From the NCBI RefSeq assembly GCF_011764545.1, contig NZ_AP022870.1, positions 7,260,001 to 7,324,000 of the forward strand: DNA of 64,000 nucleotides. Direction: 5' to 3'. Positions 40,135 through 50,335 of the stretch are shown here, piece by piece; the stretch's first letter is position 1, and each line of letters starts with the position of its first letter. Source of the DNA: Phytohabitans flavus (GTDB taxonomy: Bacteria; Actinomycetota; Actinomycetes; Mycobacteriales; Micromonosporaceae). The notes beneath the pieces are model-generated. The model was not told the DNA's origin. It did not search any database and saw only the letters and a list, made by a program, of their open reading frames with translations. Made by a program: the position numbers and the translations under genes.

Positions 40135-41725
40135 CTACTTCGCCAGCGTCGGGCCCCGCAGGGCGTCCCGGCCCTTGCCGGCCAGGCAGCGGAAAGTGCG
40201 GTCGCCTTCGGAGCCCAGGACCTCGAACTCCCAGCCCGCGGTCGAGAGGAGCAGCGTAGTCCGCATGAACGTGCTGTCGGTGCACAGCGACTTGACCGCC
40301 GGCTCGTCGGCGATGTCGCCGGGCTCTGCGCCTTCCGGCAGGTCGCCGACCGCGTACGCCTCCCAGGTGTGCCGACCGCCGCAGTCGACGCGGGGCGCGC
40401 GGATGCCTGGGCCGCTCGCGTCGGCCGCGCCGTAGCACTCCAGCTCGGCGGGGCAGCGGCCGCCCTGGACCGGCAGCAGGCAGCCAGGAAGCGCGCCTCC
40501 CCCGAGCGACGGGAGCGGGGCGCCGGTGGTGGGCAGGAGGACGCTGGGGCTCGGCGTGGGGTCGGGGCGGCTGGCCACGTACCAGGAGGTCGCGCTCACC
40601 ACCACGAGTAGGGCGAGCGCGGCGACGCCGGCGAGGATCCCGCGCATGGGGCTTCGCCGGCGTCCGGTGCCGACCGTCGGCGTGTTGTCGTGCGGCGGGA
40701 CAAAGCTGGTCGCGCGCATGTGCTGGGGCGGCGGAGGGCTGGCGAACCCCGACGGACCGCCCGGTGTGAAGCCGGGGCCGGGCGAGAGCGGGTATGCGGG
40801 CCGGGTGAGGCCGGCGCGGCCGGCATTGGAGACGGGGTGGGCGTCGGCGGGGCGTACGTAGACACGTAGACGCCGCGTGGCGTCGATGGGGCGTCGGCCC
40901 GGCCAGCGGCACCGAGGCCAGCATCTCGCGAAGCTGCACGGCCGACGGGCGGGATTCCGGCTCGTTGGCCATCCCGTGCCGCAGCACGTCCATCAGTGCG
41001 CCGGGCACGCCGGGCAGATCCGGGATGGGCTGGTTGAACATCTCCATGAGCGTGATCAGGCTCGGGTTGCGATCTTCGCGCCAGCGTGGTGGCTTGCCGC
41101 GCATCACGGCGTACAGGGTGGCGCAGAGCGCGTACACGTCTACGGCCGGCGAGGGGGCGCTGTGCCGGAACATCTCCGGCGGCGCGTACGCCGGGGTGAG
41201 CACTTCGAGCGTGACCGAGGAGTCGCGCGCCTCGGCGAGGATCGCGAGGCCGAAGTCGGCCAGCGCCGGCTCGCCGAAGCGGGAACGGAGGATGTTGGCC
41301 GGCTTGACGTCGCGGTGCAGCACGCCGAGCTGGTGGGCGTCGGCCAGCGCATCGGCGATCTTCATGCCCACCTCGCGGGCCTCGGCCGGTTGAAGCGGCG
41401 CGTCGCGCATGCGATCGGCGTACGAGCCCTCGCACAGCTCCATGATCAGGTACGGATGCTGGTCGGCCGTCACACCGGCGTCGAAGAGGTCGACAACGTG
41501 CGGGTGCGACGACATCCGGCCCGCCGCCCGCGCCTCACGCAGGAATCGCCGCTGGTCACGCTCGTTGTCGAGCGTACGGTTTTCCACCTTGACGGCGACC
41601 TCGCGGGCGACCGACTCCTGGATCGCGCGGTAGACGGTGGCGTACCCACCACGGGCAAGTACCGACAATCCGGACAGCCCCGGCACCACCGGCAACGGCA
41701 GCGCGGTCGAGGCCCCTTCGGTCAC
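40135..41725 (-). pseudogene. Receptor-type Ser/Thr protein kinase, two frameshifts
   Basis: The start is GTG overlapping the cyclase stop (GTGA, 41722-41725). The kinase domain (about 15-270) is intact: ARGGYATVYRA, VAVKVEN, GVLHRDVKPANIL, ALADFGLA, APPE. The Pro-rich juxtamembrane region is broken near 40893-40902 and 40829. Beyond the second break the frame continues through a TM helix (GILAGVAALALLVVVSATSWYV) and a Cys-rich extracellular domain of about 120 residues (CLLPVQGGRCPAELECYG; VDCGGRHTWEAYAVG). Restoring two bases gives 530 residues. It likely senses something outside the cell and phosphorylates partners. Confidence 0.83.
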
Positions 41726-44700
41726 GGGTTAGAAGGTACCGAAGACACGCGGCCTAGCCGTTCCCGCACCGCGTCTGCTCCCGCGCGTTCGACAACCCGC
41801 TGCGTCTCGTACGCGTACCGCACGGCGTCATCGGCCGCCGCCAGTGCCTCCTCGTGCTGGCCTCCGGCGGCCAGCGACTCGGCGAGCACCTCGGCGGCGA
41901 CCACGCAGCTGCGCACGTCCTCGGCCGGTACGGCCACCGCCCGCCGAGCCCAGTCGAGCGCCTGCATCTGCTGCCCCTCGGCGAGCAGCGCCGCCGCGTA
42001 CGCCGCGAGCGCCTGCCGCCGCGAGAAGAGCAGCCCGGGCCCCTTCGCATTGCTGGCGATCGGCGCGAGCAGCCCGATGGCGGTGGGCGCGTCACCCTCG
42101 GCCAGCCGGGCGCGGGCCAGCAGCACCCGCGGGCCGACCTGTGCCGGCGAGAGCGGGTTGTTGGGCTCGACCTTGGTCATCACGGTCTGCGCGTCGCGTG
42201 CGGCACCCTCGACGTCGCCGCTGTCCAGCGCCACGAACCCGCGCGTGGTGCCAGCCATGCCGGTCAGCAGCGGATGCCCGGTGCGCTCCGCATACCCCAA
42301 AGCGTCGGTCAGCAGGTCGGTCGCGTGCTCGAACTGGCCCAGCCCGCGGGCGATCGCCCCGCGCACCACGAGCGCGAAGCCACGCCCCCAGTCGTCGGCG
42401 ACGGCGTCGAAGTCCCGGTACGCCCGGCGCGCCTCGCGGTCGGCCTCGGTGAGGTCGCCCAGCTCGGCCGCGGCGAACGCCTCGACCGCGCGCAACGTGC
42501 CCACCGCCCACGCCTCGCCGACCCGCTCGCCGAACGGCAGGAAGATCCGTGCCAGCCGCCGCGCCTCCGCCAGCCGCCCGGCCAGCAGCCGGGCGAACGC
42601 CGTCGTGCCGCGCAGCCAGGCCCGCCCGGTCGGGTCGCCCAGCTCGGCGAAGAGCCGCGCGGCCCGCCCGAGCACGGCGTCCGTACCGGCGAAGTCACCC
42701 CGCGTCGTGGTCACCCAGGCCAGGTCCTGAAGCGACCACGCCTGCCCGAGGCGGTCGCCCGAGGCGAGATCCACCTGGTACGCCCCCGCGAAGCGGCTGC
42801 TCGCCTGCCCGAGCCGCCCGCGCAGGTAGTCGGCCATGCCCAACCGCCGCATCGCCTCGGCGCGGGGGCCGGGCAGACCCGCCTCGGTGGCCACCTGCAT
42901 GGCCTCCTGCCAGGCGTGCAGCGCGCGGTCAGGCTCGCCGAGCACCCGTTGGGCCCGGCCCATGACCAGGAGAGCACCGGCCCGCACGGCCGCGTCGTCG
43001 CCGGCGTTGGCGGAGAGCTTTTCCGCGTACGCCAGCGCGTCGCCGGCCCGGCCGGTCTGGAGCAGTGCCCGCGCCAGCACGAGGCGGTCGGCGTTGGGCA
43101 GTCCGTCGCCGGCGAGCTTGACGGCCCGCTCGGCGTACTCGGCGGCCAGCGTCGGCTCGCCCATCGCGAGTGAGCGGCGGGCGGCCCGGCCCAGCGCGGC
43201 GACGCCCAGCGGCACCACCGTACGGGCGACCGCGTCCGGCCGGAGGCTCACCGCGTCGGCGAGCGCCGCGGCCCGCTCGACGTGCCCGGCGATGAACGCG
43301 TCACGGTCGGCCGGCGTCATCCCGCCGAAGCCACCCACGCGGGCGACCCGCCCAGGCGGAAGCGCGGAAGGGGCAGGCGCGGCCCACTGCGCCAGCGTGG
43401 CGTGCCGCTCGGCCAGGTCGGTCTTGCCGATCCCCGCATACGCCGCCTCGCGCATCAGCGGCGTCGGGAAAGCGAACCCATCCCGCGTACGCCTCAGCAT
43501 CCGCCGCTGGAGCAGCTCGTCGACGGCCCGCTCCAGCTCGACGGCGGCGACCGCGGTCGGGCGACCGTCGCGGCCGGCCCGCCGCTCGCGCAGCGCCTCC
43601 AGCGTGCCCTCCGGAACGGAGTCGCCGATCACGGCGGCGTCCCGGAGCACGGCCCGGGCGTCGGCGGGCAGCGCGTCGATGCGGGCGGCCAGCACGGCGG
43701 CGAGGTCGCGGGAGAGCAGCCGGCTGCCGAGCGAGCCTGGCGCCAGCCGCCACGTGCCGCTGACACCGGCCACCGGCGTAAGCGCGCCCCGCTCCATGAG
43801 CAGCGTGACCAGCTCGGCCAGGTAGAAGGGATTGCCCTGCGCGGTGGAGAGCAGCCGGTCGGTGTCGGCCTGGGGCAACCGTCCACCACGCAGGTACGAA
43901 GTGAGCAGCCGGGCCGCGTCGGCACCGCGTAGCGGGGGCAGCGGGTACACCTCGGCGTCGGCGACCCGGGTCAGCGCGCCAGCCGTACGGACCAGCTCGG
44001 GACGGCCCAGCAGCAGCACCAGCACCGGACCCGTGAGGTGCGACAGCGTAACGCCCAGCGCCTCGATCGTCTCCGGCGTCGCGTCGTGCAGGTCGTCCAC
44101 GATCACGAGCAGCGGCACCTCGCCGGCCAGGCCGCTGAGCAGCTGGGCGACCGCGATCGGCGTGGCCTCGACGTCCGGGGCGGGGGTGTCTGGGGTCCAC
44201 TCCGCCACCCCGGCCGGCACGCCGTGGGCGGTCGGCGTCTCTCCGTACCCCATCAGAGCCAGCAGGAGCTCGACGGCGACCGGCGGCGGATCGGACCGGA
44301 AGCGGCCGAGGCGCTGGCCGAGTCTCTTGAGCCGCTCCTCGACGACCGCGCGGGTGACCGCGGTGGCCGAGTCGCGCGGGAGGCCGATCGCGGTGCGCAC
44401 CAGGTCGGCAAGGGGAGCCAGCCGGCGGCGCTCGCCGAAGGCGGCGCAGCGCACGGAGAGCACCCGCGCGCCAGTCGTCGCGGTGTACCGCCCGGCGCTC
44501 ACGTCGTACCCAGCGGCGAGCCGCTCCACTTCGGACGCGAACCGGCTCTTGCCGATGCCGGCCTCGGCGGTCAGCACGAGCACCCTCGGCTCGGCGCTCT
44601 CGATCACCTCGGCGAGGCGGCCGGCGACTCGCCCCAGCTCAGTCTCACGCCCCACGAACGGCGCCTCGTCGCCGACGCCCGAGCGGGTGCCCGGGGCGTC

Positions 44701-45345
44701 GTGGAGGCCCAACAGCTCGTACGCCTCGACCGGCTCGCGCTTGCCCTTGAGTCGCAGCGGCCGCAGCTCACGCCACGACGCCACATGCCGGGTCGCCGAC
44801 GAGGTACGGGCGCCGGCGTAGACCGCCCCCACCGCGGCGGCGTCGGCGAGGCGGGCGGCGGTATTGACCGTGTCGCCGATGACCGTGTACTCGATCGCGG
44901 CCTGGATGCCGGCGACCACCATGCCGGTGTTGAGCCCGACCCGGAGCCCTAGCGGGGCGCCGCCGCCGCGCTCATCGTCGAGCACCCGGCGGACCGCCCG
45001 CTGCATGCTCAGCGCGGCCCGGACCGCCCGCTCGGCGTCGTCTTCGTGGGCCACGGGCGCGCCGAAGACCGCCATGATCCCGTCACCGGTGAGCTTGTCG
45101 ACGTGCCCGCCGAACGTCTTCACCGCGCCGGCCAGCGCGGCCAGCACCCGGTCCGTGACAGCACCGACCCGCTCCGGGTCGAGGTCTTCGGACCACGAGG
45201 TGAAGTCGGACAAGTCGCCGAAGAGAACCGTGACAACCCGCCGCTCGGCAGCCGGTAGCGAGGCAGCAGCCGGCAACGCGGCGCCACAGTTGTGGCAGAA
45301 ACGCGCGCCAGGCACCGCGACGGTGCCGCACACGGGGCAAGTCAC
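41722..45345 (-). CDS. Adenylate cyclase / AAA ATPase / TPR fusion protein
   Basis: 1207 residues from a GTG overlapping the upstream stop (GTGA, 45342-45345). An N-terminal zinc ribbon (CPVCG, 14 residues, CHNCG) precedes a class III nucleotide cyclase domain at about 35-210 with FGDLSDFTSW and KLTGDGIMAVFG (metal Asp residues) and IGDTVNTAARLADAA (transition-state Asn/Arg). A P-loop AAA domain follows (TAEAGIGKSRF). The C-terminal 600 residues are helical TPR-like repeats. This is the actinobacterial cyclase-coupled signalling NTPase type, but without a LuxR HTH at the C-terminus. Predicted to make cAMP under control of the NTPase part. Confidence 0.9.
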   Translation of the reverse strand: MTCPVCGTVAVPGARFCHNCGAALPAAASLPAAERRVVTVLFGDLSDFTSWSEDLDPERVGAVTDRVLAALAGAVKTFGGHVDKLTGDGIMAVFGAPVAHEDDAERAVRAALSMQRAVRRVLDDERGGGAPLGLRVGLNTGMVVAGIQAAIEYTVIGDTVNTAARLADAAAVGAVYAGARTSSATRHVASWRELRPLRLKGKREPVEAYELLGLHDAPGTRSGVGDEAPFVGRETELGRVAGRLAEVIESAEPRVLVLTAEAGIGKSRFASEVERLAAGYDVSAGRYTATTGARVLSVRCAAFGERRRLAPLADLVRTAIGLPRDSATAVTRAVVEERLKRLGQRLGRFRSDPPPVAVELLLALMGYGETPTAHGVPAGVAEWTPDTPAPDVEATPIAVAQLLSGLAGEVPLLVIVDDLHDATPETIEALGVTLSHLTGPVLVLLLGRPELVRTAGALTRVADAEVYPLPPLRGADAARLLTSYLRGGRLPQADTDRLLSTAQGNPFYLAELVTLLMERGALTPVAGVSGTWRLAPGSLGSRLLSRDLAAVLAARIDALPADARAVLRDAAVIGDSVPEGTLEALRERRAGRDGRPTAVAAVELERAVDELLQRRMLRRTRDGFAFPTPLMREAAYAGIGKTDLAERHATLAQWAAPAPSALPPGRVARVGGFGGMTPADRDAFIAGHVERAAALADAVSLRPDAVARTVVPLGVAALGRAARRSLAMGEPTLAAEYAERAVKLAGDGLPNADRLVLARALLQTGRAGDALAYAEKLSANAGDDAAVRAGALLVMGRAQRVLGEPDRALHAWQEAMQVATEAGLPGPRAEAMRRLGMADYLRGRLGQASSRFAGAYQVDLASGDRLGQAWSLQDLAWVTTTRGDFAGTDAVLGRAARLFAELGDPTGRAWLRGTTAFARLLAGRLAEARRLARIFLPFGERVGEAWAVGTLRAVEAFAAAELGDLTEADREARRAYRDFDAVADDWGRGFALVVRGAIARGLGQFEHATDLLTDALGYAERTGHPLLTGMAGTTRGFVALDSGDVEGAARDAQTVMTKVEPNNPLSPAQVGPRVLLARARLAEGDAPTAIGLLAPIASNAKGPGLLFSRRQALAAYAAALLAEGQQMQALDWARRAVAVPAEDVRSCVVAAEVLAESLAAGGQHEEALAAADDAVRYAYETQRVVERAGADAVRERLGRVSSVPSNP

Positions 45346-46112
45346 GGTGAGTCCAACCACACCGACCCGGAAGTCGATTCCCCACCGTCGTGCCCGAGGT
45401 ACGCGAGTTGGGCGCGCACGGACCATTCGGCGGCGGGCCACAGCGACGGGTCCACATCCGCGTAGACCTTCGCCACGACCTCTTGCGCGCTCTGCGCGCC
45501 CTCTGATATTGCCTGTCTGACCTGGTCAAGGCGGGCGCGGCGGTGGGCAAGGTAGAACCGGGCGGCGGCGGCGCAGTCGGCCAGCGCCGGGCCGTGGCCG
45601 GGCAGGGCCGGGACTCCCTCGTACCCGGTAAGCGCCTGGAGGCTCGTCAGGTAGTCACCAAGATTGCCGTCCGGCCACGCCACGACCGTGGTACCGCGCC
45701 CCAGGATCGTGTCGCCCGTGAAGATCACCCGCTCCCCGTCCGCCTCCACGAGGAAGCAGACCGAGTCGGCGGTGTGCCCGGGCGCCGGCACCGAAATGAT
45801 CGCCAGCCCGCTTGTGTCGTCGCTGGCGCCGGTCAGCTCGACGAACCGCTCCAGCCCCTCGACGTGATCGGGGTGGCCGTGGGTGGCCAGCACCGCACCG
45901 ACCGGGCCGGTCGCGGCCACCGCGCGCAGGTGCCCCTCGTCGAGCGGGCCCGGATCGATCACGACCGAGCGCTCGTAGCCGGGCACGCGCAGCACCCAGG
46001 TATTGGTGCCATCCAGAGTCATCGGCCCCGGGTTGGGGGCGCGCACAAGCGTGACCCAGTCCGGCAACCGGTCGGCCAGCGCCGCCGCGGGCGCAGTGAC
46101 GTGCCCCACCAT
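45342..46112 (-). CDS. Metallo-beta-lactamase-fold hydrolase
   Basis: 256 residues from ATG 46112, supported by a TAGGAT hexamer 7 nt upstream. The metal-binding THGHPDHVEG is present, with PAPGHTADSVCF, FTGDTILGRGT and ALPGHGPA giving the other ligands (glyoxalase II/LACTB2 branch). It corresponds in position and size to Rv3677c. The substrate is unknown. Its stop overlaps the cyclase start, tying it to the signalling operon. Confidence 0.9.
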   Translation of the reverse strand: MVGHVTAPAAALADRLPDWVTLVRAPNPGPMTLDGTNTWVLRVPGYERSVVIDPGPLDEGHLRAVAATGPVGAVLATHGHPDHVEGLERFVELTGASDDTSGLAIISVPAPGHTADSVCFLVEADGERVIFTGDTILGRGTTVVAWPDGNLGDYLTSLQALTGYEGVPALPGHGPALADCAAAARFYLAHRRARLDQVRQAISEGAQSAQEVVAKVYADVDPSLWPAAEWSVRAQLAYLGHDGGESTSGSVWLDSP

Positions 46113-46119
46113 GCCAGCG

Positions 46120-46125
46120 ATCCTA
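46120..46125 (-). promoter_or_regulatory. Leaderless -10 (TAGGAT) for the MBL-cyclase-kinase operon
   Basis: Minus-strand TAGGAT, 7 nt, then ATG 46112. It would drive the four-gene overlapping operon down to 39447. Confidence 0.5.
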
Positions 46126-46174
46126 CGGCGCCCGGGTGACACGGCGGGCTTTCACTCAGGTAGCACTCAGCCTC

Positions 46175-46196
46175 TGCGGCTTACACCTGTGCCGCA
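46175..46196 (-). terminator. Short hairpin after ridA
   Basis: TGCGGC (46175-46180) and GCCGCA (46191-46196) pair with a 10-nt loop, about 23 nt after the ridA stop. No U-tract follows, so terminator function is tentative. Confidence 0.3.
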
Positions 46197-46218
46197 ACTC
46201 AGCCCGCGCGGGTGGTGC

Positions 46219-46677
46219 TCAGGCGACCTCGACGATGACCTCGACCTCGACGGGCGCGCCCAGCGGCAGCTCGGCCACGCCCACCGCGCTGCGCGCGTGC
46301 TGGCCCGCCTCGCCGAAGACCGCGCCGAAGAACTCGGAAGCGCCATTGATCACGCCAGGCTGGCCGGTGAAGCCCTCGGCCGAGGCGACGAAGCCGGTCA
46401 CCTTGACGACCTTCACCACGTTTTCCAGGCCGACGAGCGAGTCGATCGCCGCGATCGCGTTGAGCGCACACCGCTCGGCCAGGTCCTTGGCCTGCTCCGG
46501 GGAGACGCCCGCACCGACCTTGCCGGTCGCGAGCAGCTTGCCCTCGGCGATCGGCAACTGGCCGGAGACGTACACCTGCTTGCCCGACTGCACGGCGGGC
46601 ACATAGGCGGCCACCGGCGGGACGACCTCGGGCAGTGTGAGGCCCAGCTCGGCCAGCTTCGCGTACGGGTCGTTCAC
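46219..46677 (-). CDS. RidA/YjgF-family protein
   Basis: 152 residues from a GTG overlapping the DUF4177-gene stop (GTGA). YVSGQLPIAEGKL, NAIAAIDSLVGLENVVKVVKVTGFV and a C-terminal VAELPLGAPVEVEVIVEVA are family signatures. The sequence has the Rv3678c-type extension and lacks the canonical RidA deaminase Arg near the C-terminus (here GAPVEVE), so 2-aminoacrylate deaminase activity is not assured. Confidence 0.9.
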   Translation of the reverse strand: MNDPYAKLAELGLTLPEVVPPVAAYVPAVQSGKQVYVSGQLPIAEGKLLATGKVGAGVSPEQAKDLAERCALNAIAAIDSLVGLENVVKVVKVTGFVASAEGFTGQPGVINGASEFFGAVFGEAGQHARSAVGVAELPLGAPVEVEVIVEVA

Positions 46678-46835
46678 GCGGCGCCCTTCGGGCGCTTGAG
46701 GTACGCGACGAGCTGCTCCGGGTTGGGGCCCGGAATGACGGCCACAAGCTCCCAGCCGTCCTCACCCCAGTTGTCCAGGATCTGCTTGGTCGCGTGGACC
46801 AGCAGCGGGACGGTGGCGTACTCCCACTTCTGCAT
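46674..46835 (-). CDS. DUF4177-type 53-residue protein
   Basis: Starts MQKWEYATVPLLVHA and includes NWGEDGWELVAVIPGP, the WEY...GW.LV pattern of DUF4177 proteins. The ATG has TAGGGT 6 nt upstream. The stop overlaps the ridA start. A small gene is found at this place in mycobacteria too (Rv3678A). Function unknown. Confidence 0.85.
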   Translation of the reverse strand: MQKWEYATVPLLVHATKQILDNWGEDGWELVAVIPGPNPEQLVAYLKRPKGAA

Positions 46836-46841
46836 GCCGGC

Positions 46842-46847
46842 ACCCTA
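46842..46847 (-). promoter_or_regulatory. Leaderless -10 (TAGGGT) for the DUF4177-ridA pair
   Basis: Minus-strand TAGGGT, 6 nt, then ATG 46835. Confidence 0.5.
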
Positions 46848-46976
46848 ACCGGCGCGCTGGTAGGGCTCGCCGTTGGGCGGGGAGCGTGGGGCGCGTGTGG
46901 CCAGCGGGGCTTCGGCCGTTCGCCACCGGGCGCTACCCTGACGGGCACATTGTGACCGTGGGCCTGGGGGATATCA

Positions 46977-48152
46977 ATGACGCAACCGCCGAACGGTGGC
47001 GCCGGAGAGCAGCAGGAAGGTCCGGCGCCCGGTTATCCGGCACCGGTCGACCCGTTCGCCGCCGCGCCCGCCGATCCGCCGGCGCAGCCAGCTGTACCAC
47101 CACCGCCGGCGCAGCCGATCGTGCCGCCGCCGCCACCGGCGCAGCCGGGGATTCCGCAGCAACAGCCGGGATACCCGCCGGCGTACACCCAGCCCGGCGC
47201 CGCACCTGGCTATCCGCCGGCGCCCGGTTACGCCCCGCCGCCAGCCCAGCCGGGCTACCCCGTGCCCGACCCCGGCTATGCCGCGCAGCCCGGCTACCCG
47301 CCGCCGCCCCAACCCGGCTACCCGGCGCCTCAGCCGGGCGTCGCCGGGCCGCCGCCCGTTCCCGGTTACGCGCCGCCGGCACCCGGCCAGCCCATCCCTG
47401 GCCAGCCCGTGTCCGGGCTGCCCGGCTATCCCCAGCCTGGCCAGCCGGTGTACGCGCCGCCGCCCGAGCAGCCCGGCTATCCGCAACAGGTGCCCGGCCA
47501 GCCCTACCCGGCTCCGGTCTCCGGCGGGCCGTACGTGCAGCCGACCTCGGGTCAGCCTCTGCCAGGTCAGCCGACGTCGGGCATGCCCAGCTCCGGCCAG
47601 CCGTACGCGCCGGTCGGGTATCCGCAGGGCGCGCCGGGCTACCCGCCGACCGATCCGAATCTTGCCCAGCCCGGCTACCCGGGCTACCCCGGAGCGCCGG
47701 CACCTAAGAAGTCCCGTACGCCGATGATCCTCGCGATCGTGGCGGTGGTCGCCGTGCTGCTGTGCGGCGGCGGTGTTACCGCGGCGGTGCTGCTCATGCA
47801 GCGGACCGAGCCCAACGACGGCGCCGCCGAGCCGGTGGCCGCTGTGCAGGACTTCCTCAAGGCGGTCTACAACGACCAGGACGCGGTCAAGGCCAACAAC
47901 CTCGTGTGCGCCGAGTCCCGCGACGAGGCAGCGCTGACCACGAAGGTCGACGAGGTCAAGGCCAACGCCACGAAGTACAGGAACCCCCGGTACAAGTGGG
48001 AAGAGCCGAAGGTGGATAACCAGGACGCGGAGAGCGCGAGCGTCTCGGTCAAGATCACCATGACCACCAGCGACGAGAAGGTCGCCGAGCAGCAGCTCAA
48101 GTTCACCGTCGTGCAGAAGACCGGCTGGTTCGTCTGCGAGATCGGCGGCTGA
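46977..48152 (+). CDS. Proline-rich single-pass membrane protein with extracytoplasmic domain
   Basis: 391 residues. Residues 1-245 are a low-complexity cytoplasmic region of Pro/Gly/Gln/Tyr with many PGYP and PGQP units. One TM helix follows (about 250-273, [19 protein letters not shown]). The C-terminal 115 residues form a small alpha+beta domain ([16 protein letters not shown] to WFVCEIGG) similar in plan to the protein at 80-583. GGGGGAT precedes the ATG, and a TACCCT about 37 nt upstream could be the -10. Function unknown. Confidence 0.78.
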   Translation: MTQPPNGGAGEQQEGPAPGYPAPVDPFAAAPADPPAQPAVPPPPAQPIVPPPPPAQPGIPQQQPGYPPAYTQPGAAPGYPPAPGYAPPPAQPGYPVPDPGYAAQPGYPPPPQPGYPAPQPGVAGPPPVPGYAPPAPGQPIPGQPVSGLPGYPQPGQPVYAPPPEQPGYPQQVPGQPYPAPVSGGPYVQPTSGQPLPGQPTSGMPSSGQPYAPVGYPQGAPGYPPTDPNLAQPGYPGYPGAPAPKKSRTPMILAIVAVVAVLLCGGGVTAAVLLMQRTEPNDGAAEPVAAVQDFLKAVYNDQDAVKANNLVCAESRDEAALTTKVDEVKANATKYRNPRYKWEEPKVDNQDAESASVSVKITMTTSDEKVAEQQLKFTVVQKTGWFVCEIGG

Positions 48153-48173
48153 TCACCCGCTCGGCGAACGGAC

Positions 48174-48179
48174 TACGCT
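48174..48179 (+). promoter_or_regulatory. Leaderless -10 (TACGCT) for the ArsA-like pair
   Basis: TACGCT, 6 nt, then GTG 48186. Confidence 0.5.
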
Positions 48180-48185
48180 CGAATT

Positions 48186-49163
48186 GTGCGGGCGAACGAG
48201 CAGGTCCCCGGCCAGGTCAATCCGGCCTGGCCGGCGCGTCTCCATGTTGTGACAGGCAAGGGCGGCACCGGTAAGACCACGGTCGCCGCCGCCTTGGCGC
48301 TGGCGCTGGCCGCTGGAGGGCACCGCACGCTGCTGGCCGAGGTCGAGGGGCGGCAGGGCATCGCCGAGCTGTTCGGGCTCGGCCCGCTGCCGTACGAGGA
48401 GCGCAAGGTCGCCGGAACCGCGGACGGCGGCGAGGTGCGGGCGCTCGCGGTCGACCCCGAGCTGGCCCTGCTCGAGTACCTCGACATGTTCTACAGACTC
48501 GGTGCGGCAGGTCGGGCGCTGCGCAAGTTCGGCGCGATCGACTTCGCCACCACGATCGCCCCCGGCCTGCGGGACGTGCTGCTGACCGGCAAGGTCAAGG
48601 AGGCCACGACCCGCACCGCCGAGCGGCGCCGGGTGTACCACGCGGTCGTGCTCGACGCCCCACCCACCGGGCGGATCGGCCGCTTCCTCAACGTGACCGC
48701 CGAGACGGCCCGGCTGGCGAAGGTCGGCCCGATCAAGACGCAGAGCGAAAACGTGGCCGCCTTCCTCCGCTCCCCGATGACCTCCGTGCACGTGGTGACG
48801 CTGCTGGAGGAGATGCCGGTACAGGAGACGGTCGACGCGATCGCCGACCTGGACGGCCTCGGCATCCCGGTCGGCAAGGTCATCGTCAACGGCACCCGCC
48901 CACCGCTCCTCGCCGATGCCAAGGTCAACCAGGCCGAGCTGCGCCGCGGGCTGGCCGCGGCCGGACTGCCTACCGATCGAGCCACGGTCGCCGGCCTGTA
49001 CGACGAGGCGAAGGCCCACCTCACCCGCCGCGAGTTGGAGGAGTCGCTCCGCGTGGAGCTGGCGGAGCTGGATCGCCCGATCGTGGAGCTGCCCACACTG
49101 ACCAGTGGGGTCGACCGTGCCGGCCTGGACACCCTGGCGGCTGATTTGTTGGGCACCCATTGA
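48186..49163 (+). CDS. ArsA/Get3-like P-loop ATPase, first subunit
   Basis: 325 residues from a GTG. The deviant Walker A motif VTGKGGTGKTTVAAA is near residue 22, LDAPPTGRIGRFLN supplies the switch Asp/Pro region, and later VIVNGTRPP. It resembles Rv3679. There is no arsenic gene nearby, so metal export is unlikely. In mycobacteria the Rv3679-Rv3680 pair forms a Get3-like heteromer linked to oxidative/glycerol stress. The stop overlaps the TTG start of the second subunit. Confidence 0.9.
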   Translation: MRANEQVPGQVNPAWPARLHVVTGKGGTGKTTVAAALALALAAGGHRTLLAEVEGRQGIAELFGLGPLPYEERKVAGTADGGEVRALAVDPELALLEYLDMFYRLGAAGRALRKFGAIDFATTIAPGLRDVLLTGKVKEATTRTAERRRVYHAVVLDAPPTGRIGRFLNVTAETARLAKVGPIKTQSENVAAFLRSPMTSVHVVTLLEEMPVQETVDAIADLDGLGIPVGKVIVNGTRPPLLADAKVNQAELRRGLAAAGLPTDRATVAGLYDEAKAHLTRRELEESLRVELAELDRPIVELPTLTSGVDRAGLDTLAADLLGTH

Positions 49164-50335
49164 GCGCGCCCGGATACGCTCAGTCGGTGTCTTCGGATCA
49201 CGCGGACCGGCGGCTGGATGTGGATCGCATACTGGCCGACCGTGGCGTGCGGATCATCGTCTGCTGCGGCTCAGGCGGGGTTGGCAAGACCACCACTGCC
49301 GCCGCGATCGCGCTGCGCGCCGCTGAGCGCCACGGGCGGCGCACGGTCGTGCTCACGATCGACCCGGCCCGCCGCCTCGCCCAGTCGCTCGGGCTGACCG
49401 AGCTCGACAACACACCGCGGCAGGTCAAGGGCATCGACGCGGAGGAGAGCGGCGGCGAGCTGCACGCCATGATGCTCGACATGAAGCGGACCTTCGACGA
49501 GGTCGTGCTCGCCCACACCGACCCGGCCCGCGCCACCGAGATCTTCGCCAACCCCTTCTACCAGGCCATGAGCTCGACGTTCTCCGGCACGCAGGAGTAC
49601 ATGGCGATGGAGAAGCTGGGCCAGCTGCACGCCCGTGGCGAGTGGGATCTGATCGTGGTGGACACACCACCGTCCCGCTCCGCCCTCGACTTCCTCGACG
49701 CGCCCGCGCGGCTCTCCCGCTTCCTCGACGGTCGCATGCTGCGCCTGCTGCTGGCGCCCGCGCGCGCTGGCGGACGCAGCATGTTCAGCCTGGTCACGGC
49801 CTCGCTCGGGATGTTCTCCCGGGTGGTGCAGAAGGTGCTCGGCGCGCAGCTGTTGACTGACCTGGGCGGATTCGTCGCCGCACTCGACTCGATGTTCGGC
49901 GGCTTCCGGCAGCGCGCCGAGCAGACGTACCGCATCCTCCAGGCCCGCGAGACGGCGTTCCTGCTGGTCGCGGCGCCGGAGCCGGATGCGGTCCGGGAGG
50001 CCGCCTACTTCGCCAAGCGGCTCGGCGAGGAGCGCATGCCGCTTGCTGGGCTGGTCCTCAATCGGGTACACCGCACGACCGTCGAGGGACTGTCCGCGGA
50101 GCAGAGCCTGGCCGCGGCGGACGAGCTGGACCGCGCCGGCGGCAACGAAGCCACCGCTGACGCGCTGCGGATCCACGCGGCGCTGGCCGAGCAGGCGGTA
50201 CGCGAGCAGCGCGTGGCCGCGGTCTTCACCGACGCCCACCCCTCGGTGCCGACCGTCGAGGTAGCGGCGCAGCCCGCCGACGTACACGACGTCGACGGGC
50301 TGCGTACGGTTGGTGACGCGCTCAGCCGGCCGTGA
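49160..50335 (+). CDS. ArsA/Get3-like P-loop ATPase, second subunit
   Basis: 391 residues from TTG 49160, overlapping the first subunit's stop (TTGA); GTG 49187 is an alternative. CGSGGVGKTTTAAAIALRAAE is the Walker A region, VVDTPPSRSALDFLDAP the switch region, and LVLNRVHR a later conserved stretch. It is the Rv3680 counterpart. The 3' end overlaps the convergent whiB gene by 14 bp. Confidence 0.9.
   Translation: MSAPGYAQSVSSDHADRRLDVDRILADRGVRIIVCCGSGGVGKTTTAAAIALRAAERHGRRTVVLTIDPARRLAQSLGLTELDNTPRQVKGIDAEESGGELHAMMLDMKRTFDEVVLAHTDPARATEIFANPFYQAMSSTFSGTQEYMAMEKLGQLHARGEWDLIVVDTPPSRSALDFLDAPARLSRFLDGRMLRLLLAPARAGGRSMFSLVTASLGMFSRVVQKVLGAQLLTDLGGFVAALDSMFGGFRQRAEQTYRILQARETAFLLVAAPEPDAVREAAYFAKRLGEERMPLAGLVLNRVHRTTVEGLSAEQSLAAADELDRAGGNEATADALRIHAALAEQAVREQRVAAVFTDAHPSVPTVEVAAQPADVHDVDGLRTVGDALSRP

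Noticed and set aside
40135-40719. A stand-alone membrane protein beginning MRATSFVPPHDN
   Set aside because: It is the TM and extracellular part of the kinase displaced by two one-base frameshifts; the repaired length fits exactly.
47030-47700. Short tandem DNA repeats that could suggest a CRISPR array or VNTR
   Set aside because: They encode in-frame PGYP/PGQP units of a Pro-rich cytoplasmic domain; no unique spacers of constant length.
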